DNA of 64,000 bases from positions 248,001-312,000 of the forward strand of contig BNCN01000006.1 in the NCBI GenBank assembly GCA_014656495.1, written 5' to 3'. Shown here in pieces: positions 8,713 through 17,784 of this stretch. Each line of letters begins with the position of its first letter. Position 1 is the stretch's first letter. Position numbers and translations under genes: made by a program. This stretch comes from Comamonas sp. KCTC 72670 (GTDB lineage Bacteria; Myxococcota; Myxococcia; Myxococcales; Myxococcaceae). Below the pieces are notes generated by a model that worked only from the letters and a program-made list of their open reading frames with translations, did not search any database and was not told the origin of the DNA.

Positions 8713-9579
8713 TCAACGTGTGACGGAAGGCACGGTGACGGGCGGGAGGGACGCACGTCGCTCGGCCGCCACCCAGGCGCCCGCCACCAACACCAGCACG
8801 CCTCCGCCGAGCGCCAGCGGCGTCAGCGACTGCGAGAAGAAGGCCCAGCCCACCAGCGAGGCCGTGAGCGGCTCCAGGTACGTCAGCGCCCCCGCGGCCG
8901 TGGTGGGCACGTGTCTCAAACCGGTGTGGAAGAGGATGTTTCCAATCAGGCCACAAACCACACCACCGAGCAGCACGAGGAGCGTGCCTCCATCCACCGT
9001 GGGTGGCAGTGCATTCGCGCCGAAGCCCAGCAGCAGGACCCCTACGGAGATGGGGGCATGCAGCGCTGTGACGGCCATGGGGGAGTACGCCCGCGCCGCC
9101 TGTTTCGCCGCGAGGACGATGATTGCGTAGAAGCAGGCGCTGCCCGCGCCCAGCAGGGCCGTCACGCCCGAGAAGGCTCCGTCCGGGCGACCGATGAGCA
9201 GCGAAAGACCCACCAACGTCACGGGGACCCCCACCAGGGCCCGCGTGGAGCGCTCCTCACCCAGGACCCAGGGGGCCAGCAGCGCGAGCAGCAAGGGCGC
9301 TAGGTAGTGCGTCAACACGGCCACCGAGACGGGGCCGCGCTCCATGGCGGCGAAGAACAGGGCGGTGTTGGCCGCGTCCGCGAGCGCCACCACGAGCAGC
9401 GCCAGCGTGGCCCGCCGGTCACGCAGTGCGTCGCGCCGGAACAGGAACGGCGCGGGGAGCGACATGGCCGTGAGCACGAGCACGGCGTTCTGCGGTCCGG
9501 TGAGCCCCGCGGGACGGAAGAAGAGCGCCCAGCACCCCCAGAGGGTGGCCCCGGCCGCGACCATGGCGAAGTACCGCAC
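8713..9579 (-). CDS. EamA/DMT-family transporter
   Basis: 288-residue integral membrane protein with about ten hydrophobic helices in two EamA repeats. Typical segments are AALERGPVSVAVL-like helix 3/4 (ERGPVSVAVLTHYLAPLL) and LTYLEPLTASLVGW in the second repeat. The family exports metabolites or amino acids; the substrate is not predictable here. The GTG at 9579 is preferred because AGGAG lies 7 bases upstream; a GTG at 9609 and an ATG at 9564 are alternatives. The WYL regulator gene ends 234 bases upstream on the same strand. The 9610-9813 gap shows nothing definite. Confidence 0.85.
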   Translation of the reverse strand: MRYFAMVAAGATLWGCWALFFRPAGLTGPQNAVLVLTAMSLPAPFLFRRDALRDRRATLALLVVALADAANTALFFAAMERGPVSVAVLTHYLAPLLLALLAPWVLGEERSTRALVGVPVTLVGLSLLIGRPDGAFSGVTALLGAGSACFYAIIVLAAKQAARAYSPMAVTALHAPISVGVLLLGFGANALPPTVDGGTLLVLLGGVVCGLIGNILFHTGLRHVPTTAAGALTYLEPLTASLVGWAFFSQSLTPLALGGGVLVLVAGAWVAAERRASLPPVTVPSVTR

Positions 9580-9813
9580 CGTGTGACTCCTGGCGACTCC
9601 GGCGCGCACTCCGGCTCCGGCGGGCGCGCAGCCTACCCGTGGACGTGGCGGGACGCACGGTCCGGGGAAGGACGCATGGGACGCGGCGCACGGAGCGTCG
9701 GCCTGTTTTGATGTCGGACCGTGCGCCGCGCGGGCATGGGCGCGCCAACGCCCCGGCCCCGCGCGTCCTGTGTCCGAGTGGTCGGCCCGATGACAGGCGG
9801 AGGGCCGCCGGCT

Positions 9814-10572
9814 TCATTCCGGCCGATTGGACGGACGCTTCTCCCGGGCGGTTTCACGGACCTGCTCGCGCTGGGCCTGCGCCTGCGCATGAAGCCCCTC
9901 CATGTCTGGCGTGAAGGGGCGGTCCGGGACGATGCGAGCCCGGCGGATGCGGTCCATGCGGAACATGCGCGCCGCGGACTTCTCCACATCCCGGGCGAGC
10001 ACGTACCAGACAGGCGCCTCGACGAGCAGCCCGTGCGGCTCCACGCAGCGGCGGCTCGATTGGCCATGCCGGTCGCGGTAGTCGAAGGAGAGGCACACCT
10101 GCTCGCGGAAGGCGCGCTCGAAGACGGCGAGCAGCTCCTCGGGCGGCTTGCCGACGTCCGCCAGGACCCGGGCGCTCGCGGGGCGGCTCACCACGACACG
10201 GCGGCAGAGCTCGCGCATGCCTCGGGAGCGCTCCTTGGGGACGCTGGCGAAGAGCTTCTGGAGCCCGGAGCGCGCGGCGTTTCCCCACGGCAGGGCGGAC
10301 CCGGTGGCGGAGAGGCTCGCCGCCAGCCACAGCGCGACGACCTCCTCCTGCGACAGATGCACGGCCGCCACGCCACGGTCCCTTTCGAGCCGGACGCCTC
10401 CGCCGGGCCCCGTGTCGCTGCTCAAGGGGATGCCGCGCTGCCGGAGGGTCGCCAAATCCCGGTGAACGGTGCGCCCGCTCACGTCGAGCGCCTCGGCGAT
10501 CTCCGCCACGGTCGTCGCCTCGCGGCCTCGCAGGAAGTCCATCAGTCGCATCACCCGGTCGACCCGTGTCAT
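9814..10572 (-). CDS. WYL-domain HTH transcriptional regulator (YafY/DeoR-like)
   Basis: 252 residues. A winged helix-turn-helix covers about residues 1-60 (TVAEIAEALDVSGRTVHRDL is the recognition region), followed by a middle region and a WYL-type sensor domain (EPHGLLVEAPVWYVLARD, RMFRMDRIRRA). WYL regulators bind small ligands or nucleic acids and often control a neighbour. The gene is divergent from the alpha/beta hydrolase, and a perfect palindrome lies 3 bases upstream of its ATG, consistent with autoregulation and control of the hydrolase. Confidence 0.88.
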   Translation of the reverse strand: MTRVDRVMRLMDFLRGREATTVAEIAEALDVSGRTVHRDLATLRQRGIPLSSDTGPGGGVRLERDRGVAAVHLSQEEVVALWLAASLSATGSALPWGNAARSGLQKLFASVPKERSRGMRELCRRVVVSRPASARVLADVGKPPEELLAVFERAFREQVCLSFDYRDRHGQSSRRCVEPHGLLVEAPVWYVLARDVEKSAARMFRMDRIRRARIVPDRPFTPDMEGLHAQAQAQREQVRETAREKRPSNRPE

Positions 10573-10575
10573 TGA

Positions 10576-10590
10576 TGACAGTTTCTGTCA
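10576..10590. promoter_or_regulatory. candidate operator of the WYL regulator
   Basis: TGACAG (10576-10581), TTT, CTGTCA (10585-10590): a perfect inverted repeat with 6-bp arms in the 87-base gap between the divergent regulator and hydrolase genes. It begins 3 bases before the regulator start codon, a position that suits autorepression. Confidence 0.5.
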
Positions 10591-10646
10591 GGGATGGGCC
10601 GTACTCCACAAGCATCACATCGCGCGAAACCGCGCGCTTCCAGGCT

Positions 10647-10654
10647 GGAGGAGG
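10647..10654 (+). promoter_or_regulatory. ribosome binding site setting the hydrolase start
   Basis: GGAGGAGG ends 5 bases before the ATG at 10660. This favours that start over an in-frame ATG at 10594, which would run back into the operator region. Confidence 0.7.
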
Positions 10655-10659
10655 CTGTC

Positions 10660-11418
10660 ATGGTGGGGTCCCAGGGAATGTTGAATGTCGACGACGGTGG
10701 GGAAGGCGGGCTGCCCGTCGTGTTCGTCCATTCGAGCGCCGGCAACACCACGCACTGGTCTGCCCAGTTGGCGCAACTGCGCAAGCGCCGGCGGGCCGTC
10801 GCGCTGGACTTGCGAGGGCACGGCAAGTCGGCGCCGCCACGCGATGGCGGGTTCTCGGTGGAGGACTTCGCCCAGGACGTGGGCTGCGTGGTGGAAGGGC
10901 TGGGGCTTCAGCGCTTCGTGCTGGTGGGGCACAGCCTGGGCGGCGCCGTGTGCGTGGCCTACGCGGGGGCGCACCCGGAGCGGGTCGCGGGATTGTTCCT
11001 GCTCGACCCGGCCTCGGATGGGCGGATGATTCCGGAGGAGCAGGCCCAGGGGTTCATGGCGGTGCTCGCCACGGAGGCCTGGAGCGCGGTGGTGGAGGAG
11101 GCCTGGGCCCCGATGCTGGCGCCGTCCCGCCCTGAGGTGCGGGAGCGGGTGCTCGCCGGGCTACGCGCCACGTCGCAGGCCGGCGTTCGAGGCGGGCTCG
11201 GCGCGCTGCTGACCTTCGACCCCGTGGCGCCGCTGCGGGCCTACCAAGGCCCCCGCCTGTCCGTGGTGACGGCGTTCAACGATGAGCCCGGCGCGTACCA
11301 CCGCCTCGTCCCGGAGTTGCCCCACAAGGCGGTGGAGGGCACGGGGCATTGGGTCCAATTGGATGCGCCGGACACGGTGAACGCCATGCTGGACGGGTTC
11401 CTCGCCGGCCTTCGCTGA
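10660..11418 (+). CDS. alpha/beta hydrolase
   Basis: 252 residues. Fold markers: VVFVHSSAGNTTHW (oxyanion region), nucleophile elbow GHSLGG with the serine at about residue 97, and the catalytic His in GTGHWVQLD near the C-terminus. Lipase, esterase or haloperoxidase-like activity is possible; the substrate is unknown. The divergent WYL regulator and shared operator suggest inducible expression. Confidence 0.85.
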   Translation: MVGSQGMLNVDDGGEGGLPVVFVHSSAGNTTHWSAQLAQLRKRRRAVALDLRGHGKSAPPRDGGFSVEDFAQDVGCVVEGLGLQRFVLVGHSLGGAVCVAYAGAHPERVAGLFLLDPASDGRMIPEEQAQGFMAVLATEAWSAVVEEAWAPMLAPSRPEVRERVLAGLRATSQAGVRGGLGALLTFDPVAPLRAYQGPRLSVVTAFNDEPGAYHRLVPELPHKAVEGTGHWVQLDAPDTVNAMLDGFLAGLR

Positions 11419-11483
11419 GCGGAGGCCGCCTCGCGAGGCCCGGGCGTCGAGCACTCGGGCGCGAGGTCTGTCACAGTCCGCGC

Positions 11484-13091
11484 ATGGGGCCTCTGTTCGC
11501 CTACAGCCTGGTGCCGGTCCTCTCCGTGTCGTTGCTCCTGTGTTTCACGGCCGCGATTCGAGGGCACAACGCGCGAGGGCTGGCGCTCTACTGTCTGGCG
11601 ACGGCGGTGTGGACAGGGTCGCTGCTGTTGCTCTGCATCCCACCCCTGTCCTGGGTGGGCGAGCGCTTCGTGGCGAGCGGCGCCTTCGTCGCGGCGGCGT
11701 ATCTGCACTCCGCCTACGACGTGACGGCGCAGCGCTCCTACCGGCTGGTGGTGCTCGCGTACGGCGTGGCGGTGGTGGTGACAGGCATCGGCGTCTTCAT
11801 CCCCGACGCCCTCCATGGGCCACTGGCGATGCACCGAGGCCCCTTGTTCTGGCCGGCCATGGCGCTGGCCGTGGCGTCGGCGTTGGTGCCGCTGGCGCAC
11901 CTGGCGCGCTCCTATCGCAACGCGGCTCCCGAGCGGCGGCCTGTCCTCCTCAGTCTGGGCATCGCGGGCCTGCTCGCGTACGTGGGCAGCATCGGCAACG
12001 CGACGATGCTGTCGGGGGGCTATGCACTTCCGTTCGGCATGTACCTGGTGCTCGCCGCATTGCTGGTGCTGGTGCACGTCATCAACGCGCATCAACCCGC
12101 GGCCGACCGGAAGCTGTTGGAGCGCAGCCTCTTGTATTCCGCCATCGCGGCGGTGCTGTCGGCGGGCTTCCTCTTCGGTGTGTTGACGTTGCTCGCGGGC
12201 AGCGGTCAGCCCTTCCTGGCTGAGTACCGCGCGGGCGCCTTCTTCCTGCTGGTGCTCTCCGCGCTCGCCTTCGAGCCGGTGCGGCAGGCACTTCAGGAGT
12301 GGCTGGGCCGCCGGTTCTTCAAGGGCCGTGCGACGGGCATGGACCTGGCGGTGGCGCTCGCGAGGGAGGAGGCGCGCGCGGACCAGGCCTCGCGTCTGGC
12401 GGAGCTGGGCCAGTTCACGTCCGCCGTGGCGCATGAGGTCCGCAACCCGCTGGGCGTGCTCGCGGCGCACCTGAAGCTGCTGGAGCGCAAGGGCGGAGAC
12501 CCGGACGCGGTGGCCGCGATGCGAGAGCAGATCGACCGCGCCAGTCACTTCGTGGACGAGCTGCTCCGCTACGGACGGCCACGCCCCCTGGATTTGCGCC
12601 GCGTGGACATCGCCGCCACCGTGGCCCTGGCCTGGTCCACGGCGAAGCAGGGCCTGGGGCCCCTGGCGCCAGAGGTGGCCTTTGCTTCGGAGGGCGACAC
12701 AACCCTGACGCTGGAGGCCGACCAATCCCAGGTGTCCCAGGTGTTGGTCATCCTCATCGAGAATGCGCTGCTCGCCCTTCGCGACGTGCCCTCGCCCCGG
12801 CTGAAGGTGACGTTCGAGGCCTCGGCTGGCCGGCTGCTCGTCCGGGTGGAGGACAGCGGGCCGGGCATTCCTCCCGAGCTGCGGCCCCGGCTCTTCCAGC
12901 CCTTCGTCACGGGTCGCAAGCGAGAGGGGCCCCGGCCAGGGACGGGGTTGGGGCTGGCCATCGCGCGCGGAATCATCGAACGCCATGGCGGCGATGTGCG
13001 TGCGGGGGAGTCGGAGGCGTTGGGGGGCGCGGCCTTTGAAGTGACGCTGCCCCAGGTTCAGCCCGCATCGCTTTCCGCCGCCGTCGCCTAG
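11484..13091 (+). CDS. membrane sensor histidine kinase
   Basis: 535 residues. The N-terminal ~280 residues hold about seven to eight hydrophobic helices (7TM-type sensor region). A dimerisation/phosphoacceptor domain follows with AVAHEVRNPLG (His317), then a catalytic ATPase domain with N-box IENALLAL, G1 VEDSGPGIPPEL and G2 GTGLGLAIARG. No response regulator gene is adjacent, so it is an orphan kinase, as is common in myxobacteria. The ATG at 11484 puts the first helix at residue 4 onwards. Signal unknown. Confidence 0.88.
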   Translation: MGPLFAYSLVPVLSVSLLLCFTAAIRGHNARGLALYCLATAVWTGSLLLLCIPPLSWVGERFVASGAFVAAAYLHSAYDVTAQRSYRLVVLAYGVAVVVTGIGVFIPDALHGPLAMHRGPLFWPAMALAVASALVPLAHLARSYRNAAPERRPVLLSLGIAGLLAYVGSIGNATMLSGGYALPFGMYLVLAALLVLVHVINAHQPAADRKLLERSLLYSAIAAVLSAGFLFGVLTLLAGSGQPFLAEYRAGAFFLLVLSALAFEPVRQALQEWLGRRFFKGRATGMDLAVALAREEARADQASRLAELGQFTSAVAHEVRNPLGVLAAHLKLLERKGGDPDAVAAMREQIDRASHFVDELLRYGRPRPLDLRRVDIAATVALAWSTAKQGLGPLAPEVAFASEGDTTLTLEADQSQVSQVLVILIENALLALRDVPSPRLKVTFEASAGRLLVRVEDSGPGIPPELRPRLFQPFVTGRKREGPRPGTGLGLAIARGIIERHGGDVRAGESEALGGAAFEVTLPQVQPASLSAAVA

Positions 13092-13218
13092 CTGGCCCGC
13101 GGGGAGGAGGCGGTGTCCGCGAGGTATCTCAACTCGCTGCGATTAAGTCTGCTTCACGACGGCGCTCCAAGGATTGCCACCGACCCCGTTTCGAGAAGCG
13201 TGGAAGGAGGCCGGGTCG

Positions 13219-13824
13219 ATGAGCGGCCATCGCATTGCCACAGTCATTCGTATCCCTGTGGCCTACACTACGGGTGTGCATCCCGACGGGTTCGAGGCGT
13301 TCGCGCATCGTGTCAGGCCCATGTTGTTGGCCCTGGCGAAGCGGTTGTGCGGTCAGGGGGGCATTGATCCAGAAGATCTGGTGCAGGAGGCGCTCACGCG
13401 AGGGCTGCTGCACCACGGTCTGCTGTCCGCGCAGCCGGAGCCCGTCTACAGGGCGTGGCTGTGTCGGGCGCTCACCAATCACTTCCTCGACCAGTGCCGC
13501 AAGCGGCGCTCGGAGCTGCTGGAGCAGGACCGCCCGGAGCTGCGGCTGGTGCGGGAGTCCGTGGCCGCCCCCGAACCTCGAGCGCGAGAGGCCTGGGAGC
13601 ACATCTCCGAGCAGGACTTCCGGAGGGCCATCTCTCAGCTCGCGAACCCCCGTGTGCGTGAGGCGTATTCACTGCACGCGTCCGGGCTGCGCTACCGCGC
13701 CATCGCGCAGCGCATGGGGGTCCCCGAAGGCACAGTGGGGAGCTGGCTCTACCAGGCGCGCAAGGAGTTGAAGGACCTGCTGACGCCGCTCACCGGCGGT
13801 GGTGACGGCGGAGGCGCCGCATGA
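13219..13824 (+). CDS. ECF-type RNA polymerase sigma factor
   Basis: 201 residues. Region 2 is seen in DPEDLVQEALTRG and the following RAWLCRALTNHFLDQCRKRR; region 4 in HASGLRYRAIAQRMGVPEGTVGSWLYQARKEL, a clear helix-turn-helix. GGAGG 8 bases before the ATG at 13219 supports the start over an in-frame ATG at 13174. The stop overlaps the start of the next gene (ATGATGA at 13821), which carries an anti-sigma zinc finger. The pair is therefore a coupled sigma/anti-sigma unit. Target promoters are unknown. Confidence 0.88.
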   Translation: MSGHRIATVIRIPVAYTTGVHPDGFEAFAHRVRPMLLALAKRLCGQGGIDPEDLVQEALTRGLLHHGLLSAQPEPVYRAWLCRALTNHFLDQCRKRRSELLEQDRPELRLVRESVAAPEPRAREAWEHISEQDFRRAISQLANPRVREAYSLHASGLRYRAIAQRMGVPEGTVGSWLYQARKELKDLLTPLTGGGDGGGAA

Positions 13825-16820
13825 TGAGCCCGGTATGCAACCGCCTGTCCCTCTTCCTCGATGGCGAACTCGCGCCTGTGGATGAAGAGAACTTCCGGCA
13901 CCATCTCGCCCGTTGCGACCCCTGTGCTTCCGGCCTGCACGAGGCGATGCAGTTGGAGCTCCTGGGGTTTCACTCGATGGGGGACGCGGTGGCCGAGGAG
14001 GAAGCCGCGGACGAGGCCACCGGGCCCTGGGATTCCGTCCCGCCACCGTCGTTCGCGCCGAGCCCTGTTCCTTCGCGCGCTCGCGGCCCGTGGGCCGTGC
14101 TCGGAGCAGGGGGCGCGTTGGCGGCGGCGGTGGTCCTGCTGCTCTTCTTCCGCCTCTCCGCGAAAGAGGCTCAGGAGTCGGTGTGGCTCGCGCAGGCGCC
14201 GTCACGGCTCCTCGAGGCCCGGGTCGCGTACGCGCGGGCCGATGGCCACAGGCCCTTCGTGCCACTTCGCTCCGGGGGTGTCCGCAGGGCCGGGGCGGCC
14301 GACGCCTCGCCCGTGGTGCCGCTGCGGGCGCTGGCGAACCTGGAGGACCAGGGAGATTGGCACGGCATCGCCGCCGCGTACCTGGTGCGCAAGGACTTGC
14401 GGCAGGCCTCGGATTTCCTCCACCGGTTGTCACCGTCACCCGACAGGGACAGTGACCTGGCCATCATCGCGTTGGAGCAGGGCCACCCCGAGAATGCGCT
14501 GGCGCTGCTGGAGGGCGTGTTGCGGCAGGTGCCGGAGCACGCCCAGGCGCAGTGGAACCGGGCCCTGGTGTTGCGCGAGATGGGGCTGACGTTGCTGGCC
14601 GCGGAGGCCTTCGACGCGGTGGTGAAGCAGGGCGCGCCGGGCTGGAGCGAGGAGGCGCGAATCCACGCCCGGGCACTCCGTCAGCAGACGCAGGCGCGGG
14701 GCCGGGCCTGGAAGGGCGCGCGCGCGGCGGTGCGGGACTTGATGGTGGACCCCCAGGCGCGCCTGCCGTTGGACGAGGCGACGCGGTTTCCCGGCATCGT
14801 CCGGCTGGCCTTCTACGACGCGGTGCGGGCCGCGCCCTCGCGCGAGTGGGTCATGCGCCTGGTGCCCCTGGCCGACGCGCTGGATGGCGTTCAGGGCGGT
14901 GACGTGTTGCGGCGCTACGTCCTCCGCGTGGCGGCGAAGGACTTCAACCACCGAGGCCCCCTGGCGCACGACTACGCGAAGCTCGTCCGGGGCGAGCTGG
15001 CCTCACCGGGGCGCTTCGTGGAGACGCTGCGCCTGTCGGGGGAGGACGACTTGTATCTGGGGGCGCTCGTCAACACGATGGCCGCCTCGCGCAACCTGGA
15101 GGACTTCACGCGCCTGTCCCAGGCGGCCCAGGACCCCTGGCTGTCGCTGCTGGCCGAGCGCGAACTCGCGAGCGAGGAGGAGCGCCAAGGGGAATGGTGG
15201 AAGGCGGAGGCGCGGCTGCGCGCGGCGGTGAGCGCGTGTCAGGGCAGGGGGCTTTCGTACCGCTGCGCCACGCTGAAGAAGCGGCTGTCGGACCTGTACC
15301 TCGCGCTCAACCGTCCGGCGGAGGCCTTCGAGCAGTCCTGGAGCGGCTGGCGGGCCTCGCGCGACACGGAGGAGTGGGAGCTGGAGCAGCAGTTCCTCCA
15401 GGAGCTGGCGCACATCGCCCGCTACCGGATGGATGTCGCCAGCGCGCGTGCGTACCTGCGTGAGTCGCTGTCCCGCATGCCGGACTCCTGCGAGCAGCGG
15501 ACGTACGTCCACCGCAACCTGGCGTACCTGGCCTGGTCGGAGTTCGACCCGCAGGGGGCCCGGGACGAGCTGGAGCTCGCGCAGGCCTGCGGCCGTCCGC
15601 TGGGATTGCCGGGTGCGTTGTTGCTCTCCTATCTGGCCCGCTTCGGCGCGGACAGCCAGGACGCGGACCTGCTCCGGCGGACCCTGGCGGAGCTGCGCCG
15701 GAGCGAGCCCTCCGCGGGCAAGCTCGCGCAGATGGGCTTCGCGGAGGGGCAGTTCCTGCTCGAGCGCGACCGCGCGATGGGACTGGAGCTGCTGCGCGGC
15801 GCCGTCGCGCAGGCGGAGGCCGTGCCCGACGACGTGGACGCCCGCAAGACGCGCATGGGCGCCTACACGGTGCTGGCGCACGAGGCGGGCCGGAGTGGCG
15901 ACTCGGGTGACGTACTGTCACTGATGGGGGCCGCGCTGCGAGTCGACGTCCCGGACCGCTGCGTGCTGGGCGTGGCCGTGGACTACGAGCGCTCCGTCGT
16001 CGCCCTTCGCGACGCCCAGGGCGAGCTGCGCGGCCACTTCGACGCGGGCCGCAAGGCGCACCTGGGCAAGGACGCGGACGGGCTGGTGCCCCCCTCGCTC
16101 CAGGCGGCGCTGCGAGCGTGCGAGCAGGTGGACGTGCTGGCGCTGCCGCCCGTTCACGGCCTGCGGGGACTGCTGCCCGCGGACATCGCCTGGAGCTACC
16201 GGGTGGGCCGTCCGCAGGTGCTTCCGCCAGGGGGCGCTCCGGGCGCGGGCCCGCACCTGGTCGTCAATGGGGTGGAGGCCCCCTCCGCCCTCGGGCTGCC
16301 CCGGCTGTCCCCCTTGGCGCCGCCTGCCCTGCAGGACCCCCGGCGCGTGGAGCTGTCCGGGATGCAGGCGACGCCGACCCGAGTCCTGGCCGCCATGGCG
16401 CAGGCGAGTGAGGTGGAGATCCACGCACACGGCGCCTTCAGCCCGGAGATGTCCGACGCTTCGTTGGTGGTGCTCGCGCCTGAAACGGATGGCCGCTACG
16501 CGCTGTCCGCCGCGCAGGTGCGTGCGGTGAAGCTGGCCCAGGCCCCGCTGGTGTTGCTGGCCACGTGCAGCGCGGCGCGGGCCATGCCCTTCCTCCACGA
16601 GTCCTTCAGCCTGCCAGTGGCCTTCATCGAAGCCGGCGCCGCCATGGTGCTGGCCTCCACCGAGGAGATCCCCGACTCGGCGGGCCGCTTCTTCGAGGCG
16701 GTGCGCGAGCGCATCCGGACGGGCGCCCCCGCCGCCCGGGCGCTCCGGGACGAGCGGCGCACCTGGCTGGCCTCCCAGCCCGGGGCGGACTGGGTCCACG
16801 GCATTCTGCTGTTCGAATGA
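13821..16820 (+). CDS. anti-sigma zinc finger - TM - TPR-like - CHAT protease fusion
   Basis: 999 residues, start codon overlapping the sigma factor stop. Order of parts: cytoplasmic zinc-binding anti-sigma motif (C6, then H28xxxC32xxC35); Pro/acid linker; one transmembrane helix at about 91-110; a long extracytoplasmic helical region with TPR-like repeats (for example HPENALALLEGVLRQVPEHA at about residue 217); C-terminal CHAT domain at about 830-999. The CHAT domain has the caspase-type dyad candidates H870 in AHG and C916 in LLATCSA. CHAT is a caspase-fold protease domain. The layout suggests a membrane sensor whose outer protease part is linked to control of the sigma factor; that link is inference. 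Confidence 0.82.
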   Translation: MMSPVCNRLSLFLDGELAPVDEENFRHHLARCDPCASGLHEAMQLELLGFHSMGDAVAEEEAADEATGPWDSVPPPSFAPSPVPSRARGPWAVLGAGGALAAAVVLLLFFRLSAKEAQESVWLAQAPSRLLEARVAYARADGHRPFVPLRSGGVRRAGAADASPVVPLRALANLEDQGDWHGIAAAYLVRKDLRQASDFLHRLSPSPDRDSDLAIIALEQGHPENALALLEGVLRQVPEHAQAQWNRALVLREMGLTLLAAEAFDAVVKQGAPGWSEEARIHARALRQQTQARGRAWKGARAAVRDLMVDPQARLPLDEATRFPGIVRLAFYDAVRAAPSREWVMRLVPLADALDGVQGGDVLRRYVLRVAAKDFNHRGPLAHDYAKLVRGELASPGRFVETLRLSGEDDLYLGALVNTMAASRNLEDFTRLSQAAQDPWLSLLAERELASEEERQGEWWKAEARLRAAVSACQGRGLSYRCATLKKRLSDLYLALNRPAEAFEQSWSGWRASRDTEEWELEQQFLQELAHIARYRMDVASARAYLRESLSRMPDSCEQRTYVHRNLAYLAWSEFDPQGARDELELAQACGRPLGLPGALLLSYLARFGADSQDADLLRRTLAELRRSEPSAGKLAQMGFAEGQFLLERDRAMGLELLRGAVAQAEAVPDDVDARKTRMGAYTVLAHEAGRSGDSGDVLSLMGAALRVDVPDRCVLGVAVDYERSVVALRDAQGELRGHFDAGRKAHLGKDADGLVPPSLQAALRACEQVDVLALPPVHGLRGLLPADIAWSYRVGRPQVLPPGGAPGAGPHLVVNGVEAPSALGLPRLSPLAPPALQDPRRVELSGMQATPTRVLAAMAQASEVEIHAHGAFSPEMSDASLVVLAPETDGRYALSAAQVRAVKLAQAPLVLLATCSAARAMPFLHESFSLPVAFIEAGAAMVLASTEEIPDSAGRFFEAVRERIRTGAPAARALRDERRTWLASQPGADWVHGILLFE

Positions 16821-16916
16821 GGGCCAAGGAATCCGACTCGGTGCGTTGTCCCGGGTGTGGACGCCGCGGGCTGGCATGCCGCCGGGCCCGGCCGAGGCCG
16901 CACAGAGGGGGATTCG

Positions 16917-17099
16917 ATGGTGACGAAGGGCGCGAAGACGCTGAAGCGGGATGGCGCGGTGGTGAGCATCAATCCGCATGACCCGCCGCCGGAGCCCACG
17001 CCGGGGCTGACCGCGCAGCCTCCGTACTCCGCGAGGATGTCCGTCCCGCTCCCGGTGAATACGTCGACGTCACCCGGGGGTTCAGACGAGACACCCTGA
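16917..17099 (+). CDS. small uncharacterised protein downstream of CHAT gene
   Basis: 60 residues from the ATG at 16917, with AGAGGGG just upstream. Starts MVTKGAKTLKRDGAVVSIN, then is Pro/Thr/Ser-rich and probably disordered. No signal peptide or known domain. It lies 96 bases after the CHAT gene on the same strand and before a strong terminator, so it probably belongs to the same transcript. Unrecognised; it could be a partner or substrate of the module, but nothing in the sequence shows that. Confidence 0.5.
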   Translation: MVTKGAKTLKRDGAVVSINPHDPPPEPTPGLTAQPPYSARMSVPLPVNTSTSPGGSDETP

Positions 17100-17155
17100 C
17101 GTCAGACAATACATTTCCCAGATTCTCCTGAATCGCTACGGCGATACAGGTTTCA

Positions 17156-17191
17156 CGGGGCGCTCCCAGTCGGGGCGCCCCGGATTTTTTT
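17156..17191 (+). terminator. intrinsic terminator of the sigma/CHAT operon
   Basis: CGGGGCGC (17156-17163) pairs perfectly with GCGCCCCG (17175-17182) around an 11-base loop, followed by a run of seven T (17185-17191). This is the clearest rho-independent terminator in the window and closes the sigma / CHAT / small-protein unit. Confidence 0.85.
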
Positions 17192-17784
17192 GAACAGAAT
17201 ACACAAGAAAAAGGGCTGGCTCCGTATTTGAGATTGGGAGGCATCGGTGGCGCGCCTCCCAAAGGGGGAGCGATGTTTCGTGGTGACGCGCGGGGCCATG
17301 GGGATGCGAGCGGTATCTGGGCACCGGAGGAGGGGCGGGGCGCCATGGGCGGCGGGTGGGGGGCGCGCACGGAGGGGGGAGCCACGGGGGGAGGCCAGGC
17401 GGGTGGGCGGGGTGACGTCGTGGAAGTGGGGGGGAACGCGGAGGACCTGGGGGGAGTGGAGCTCGAGGCGTTCGACTTCGAGTTTCAGATCGCCAGCTTC
17501 TGAGATTGGCGCGCGGGGGGAAGGCCCCGCTCTGGTGGACGGCGTCAGGGGACTGCCGTCAGCTCGAGGGATGGACGCGTCGGGACCGGGGGGGACCGAC
17601 GGCCACGAGACTCGGACGTCGATGACGAGTCCATTCCGAGGGACTGGAGCGCGGAATTCCAGGGAGGAAGGGAGGGGACGCGCCCCAGGCCCTCCGCTTC
17701 CAGAGACTCCAAGGGCTCTGGAGGCGGAGGCCTCCTGGTGTTCCTGAGGTACGGTGGGGACTCCTTCTTGATGGGAGTCCTCGC
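17192..17784. other. gene-poor, G-rich interval
   Basis: No convincing gene in about 590 bases. From about 17320 to 17460 the plus strand carries many runs of three to seven G, enough for G-quadruplex folding. A Gly-rich open frame from an ATG at 17273 to 17503 would encode 76 residues ending in an acidic/aromatic tail (ELEAFDFEFQIASF), but its GGGGGAG is only 2 bases from the ATG and its composition may merely reflect the G runs. The rest, 17504-17784, shows no structure I can name and leads into the M24 peptidase gene. Confidence 0.5.
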
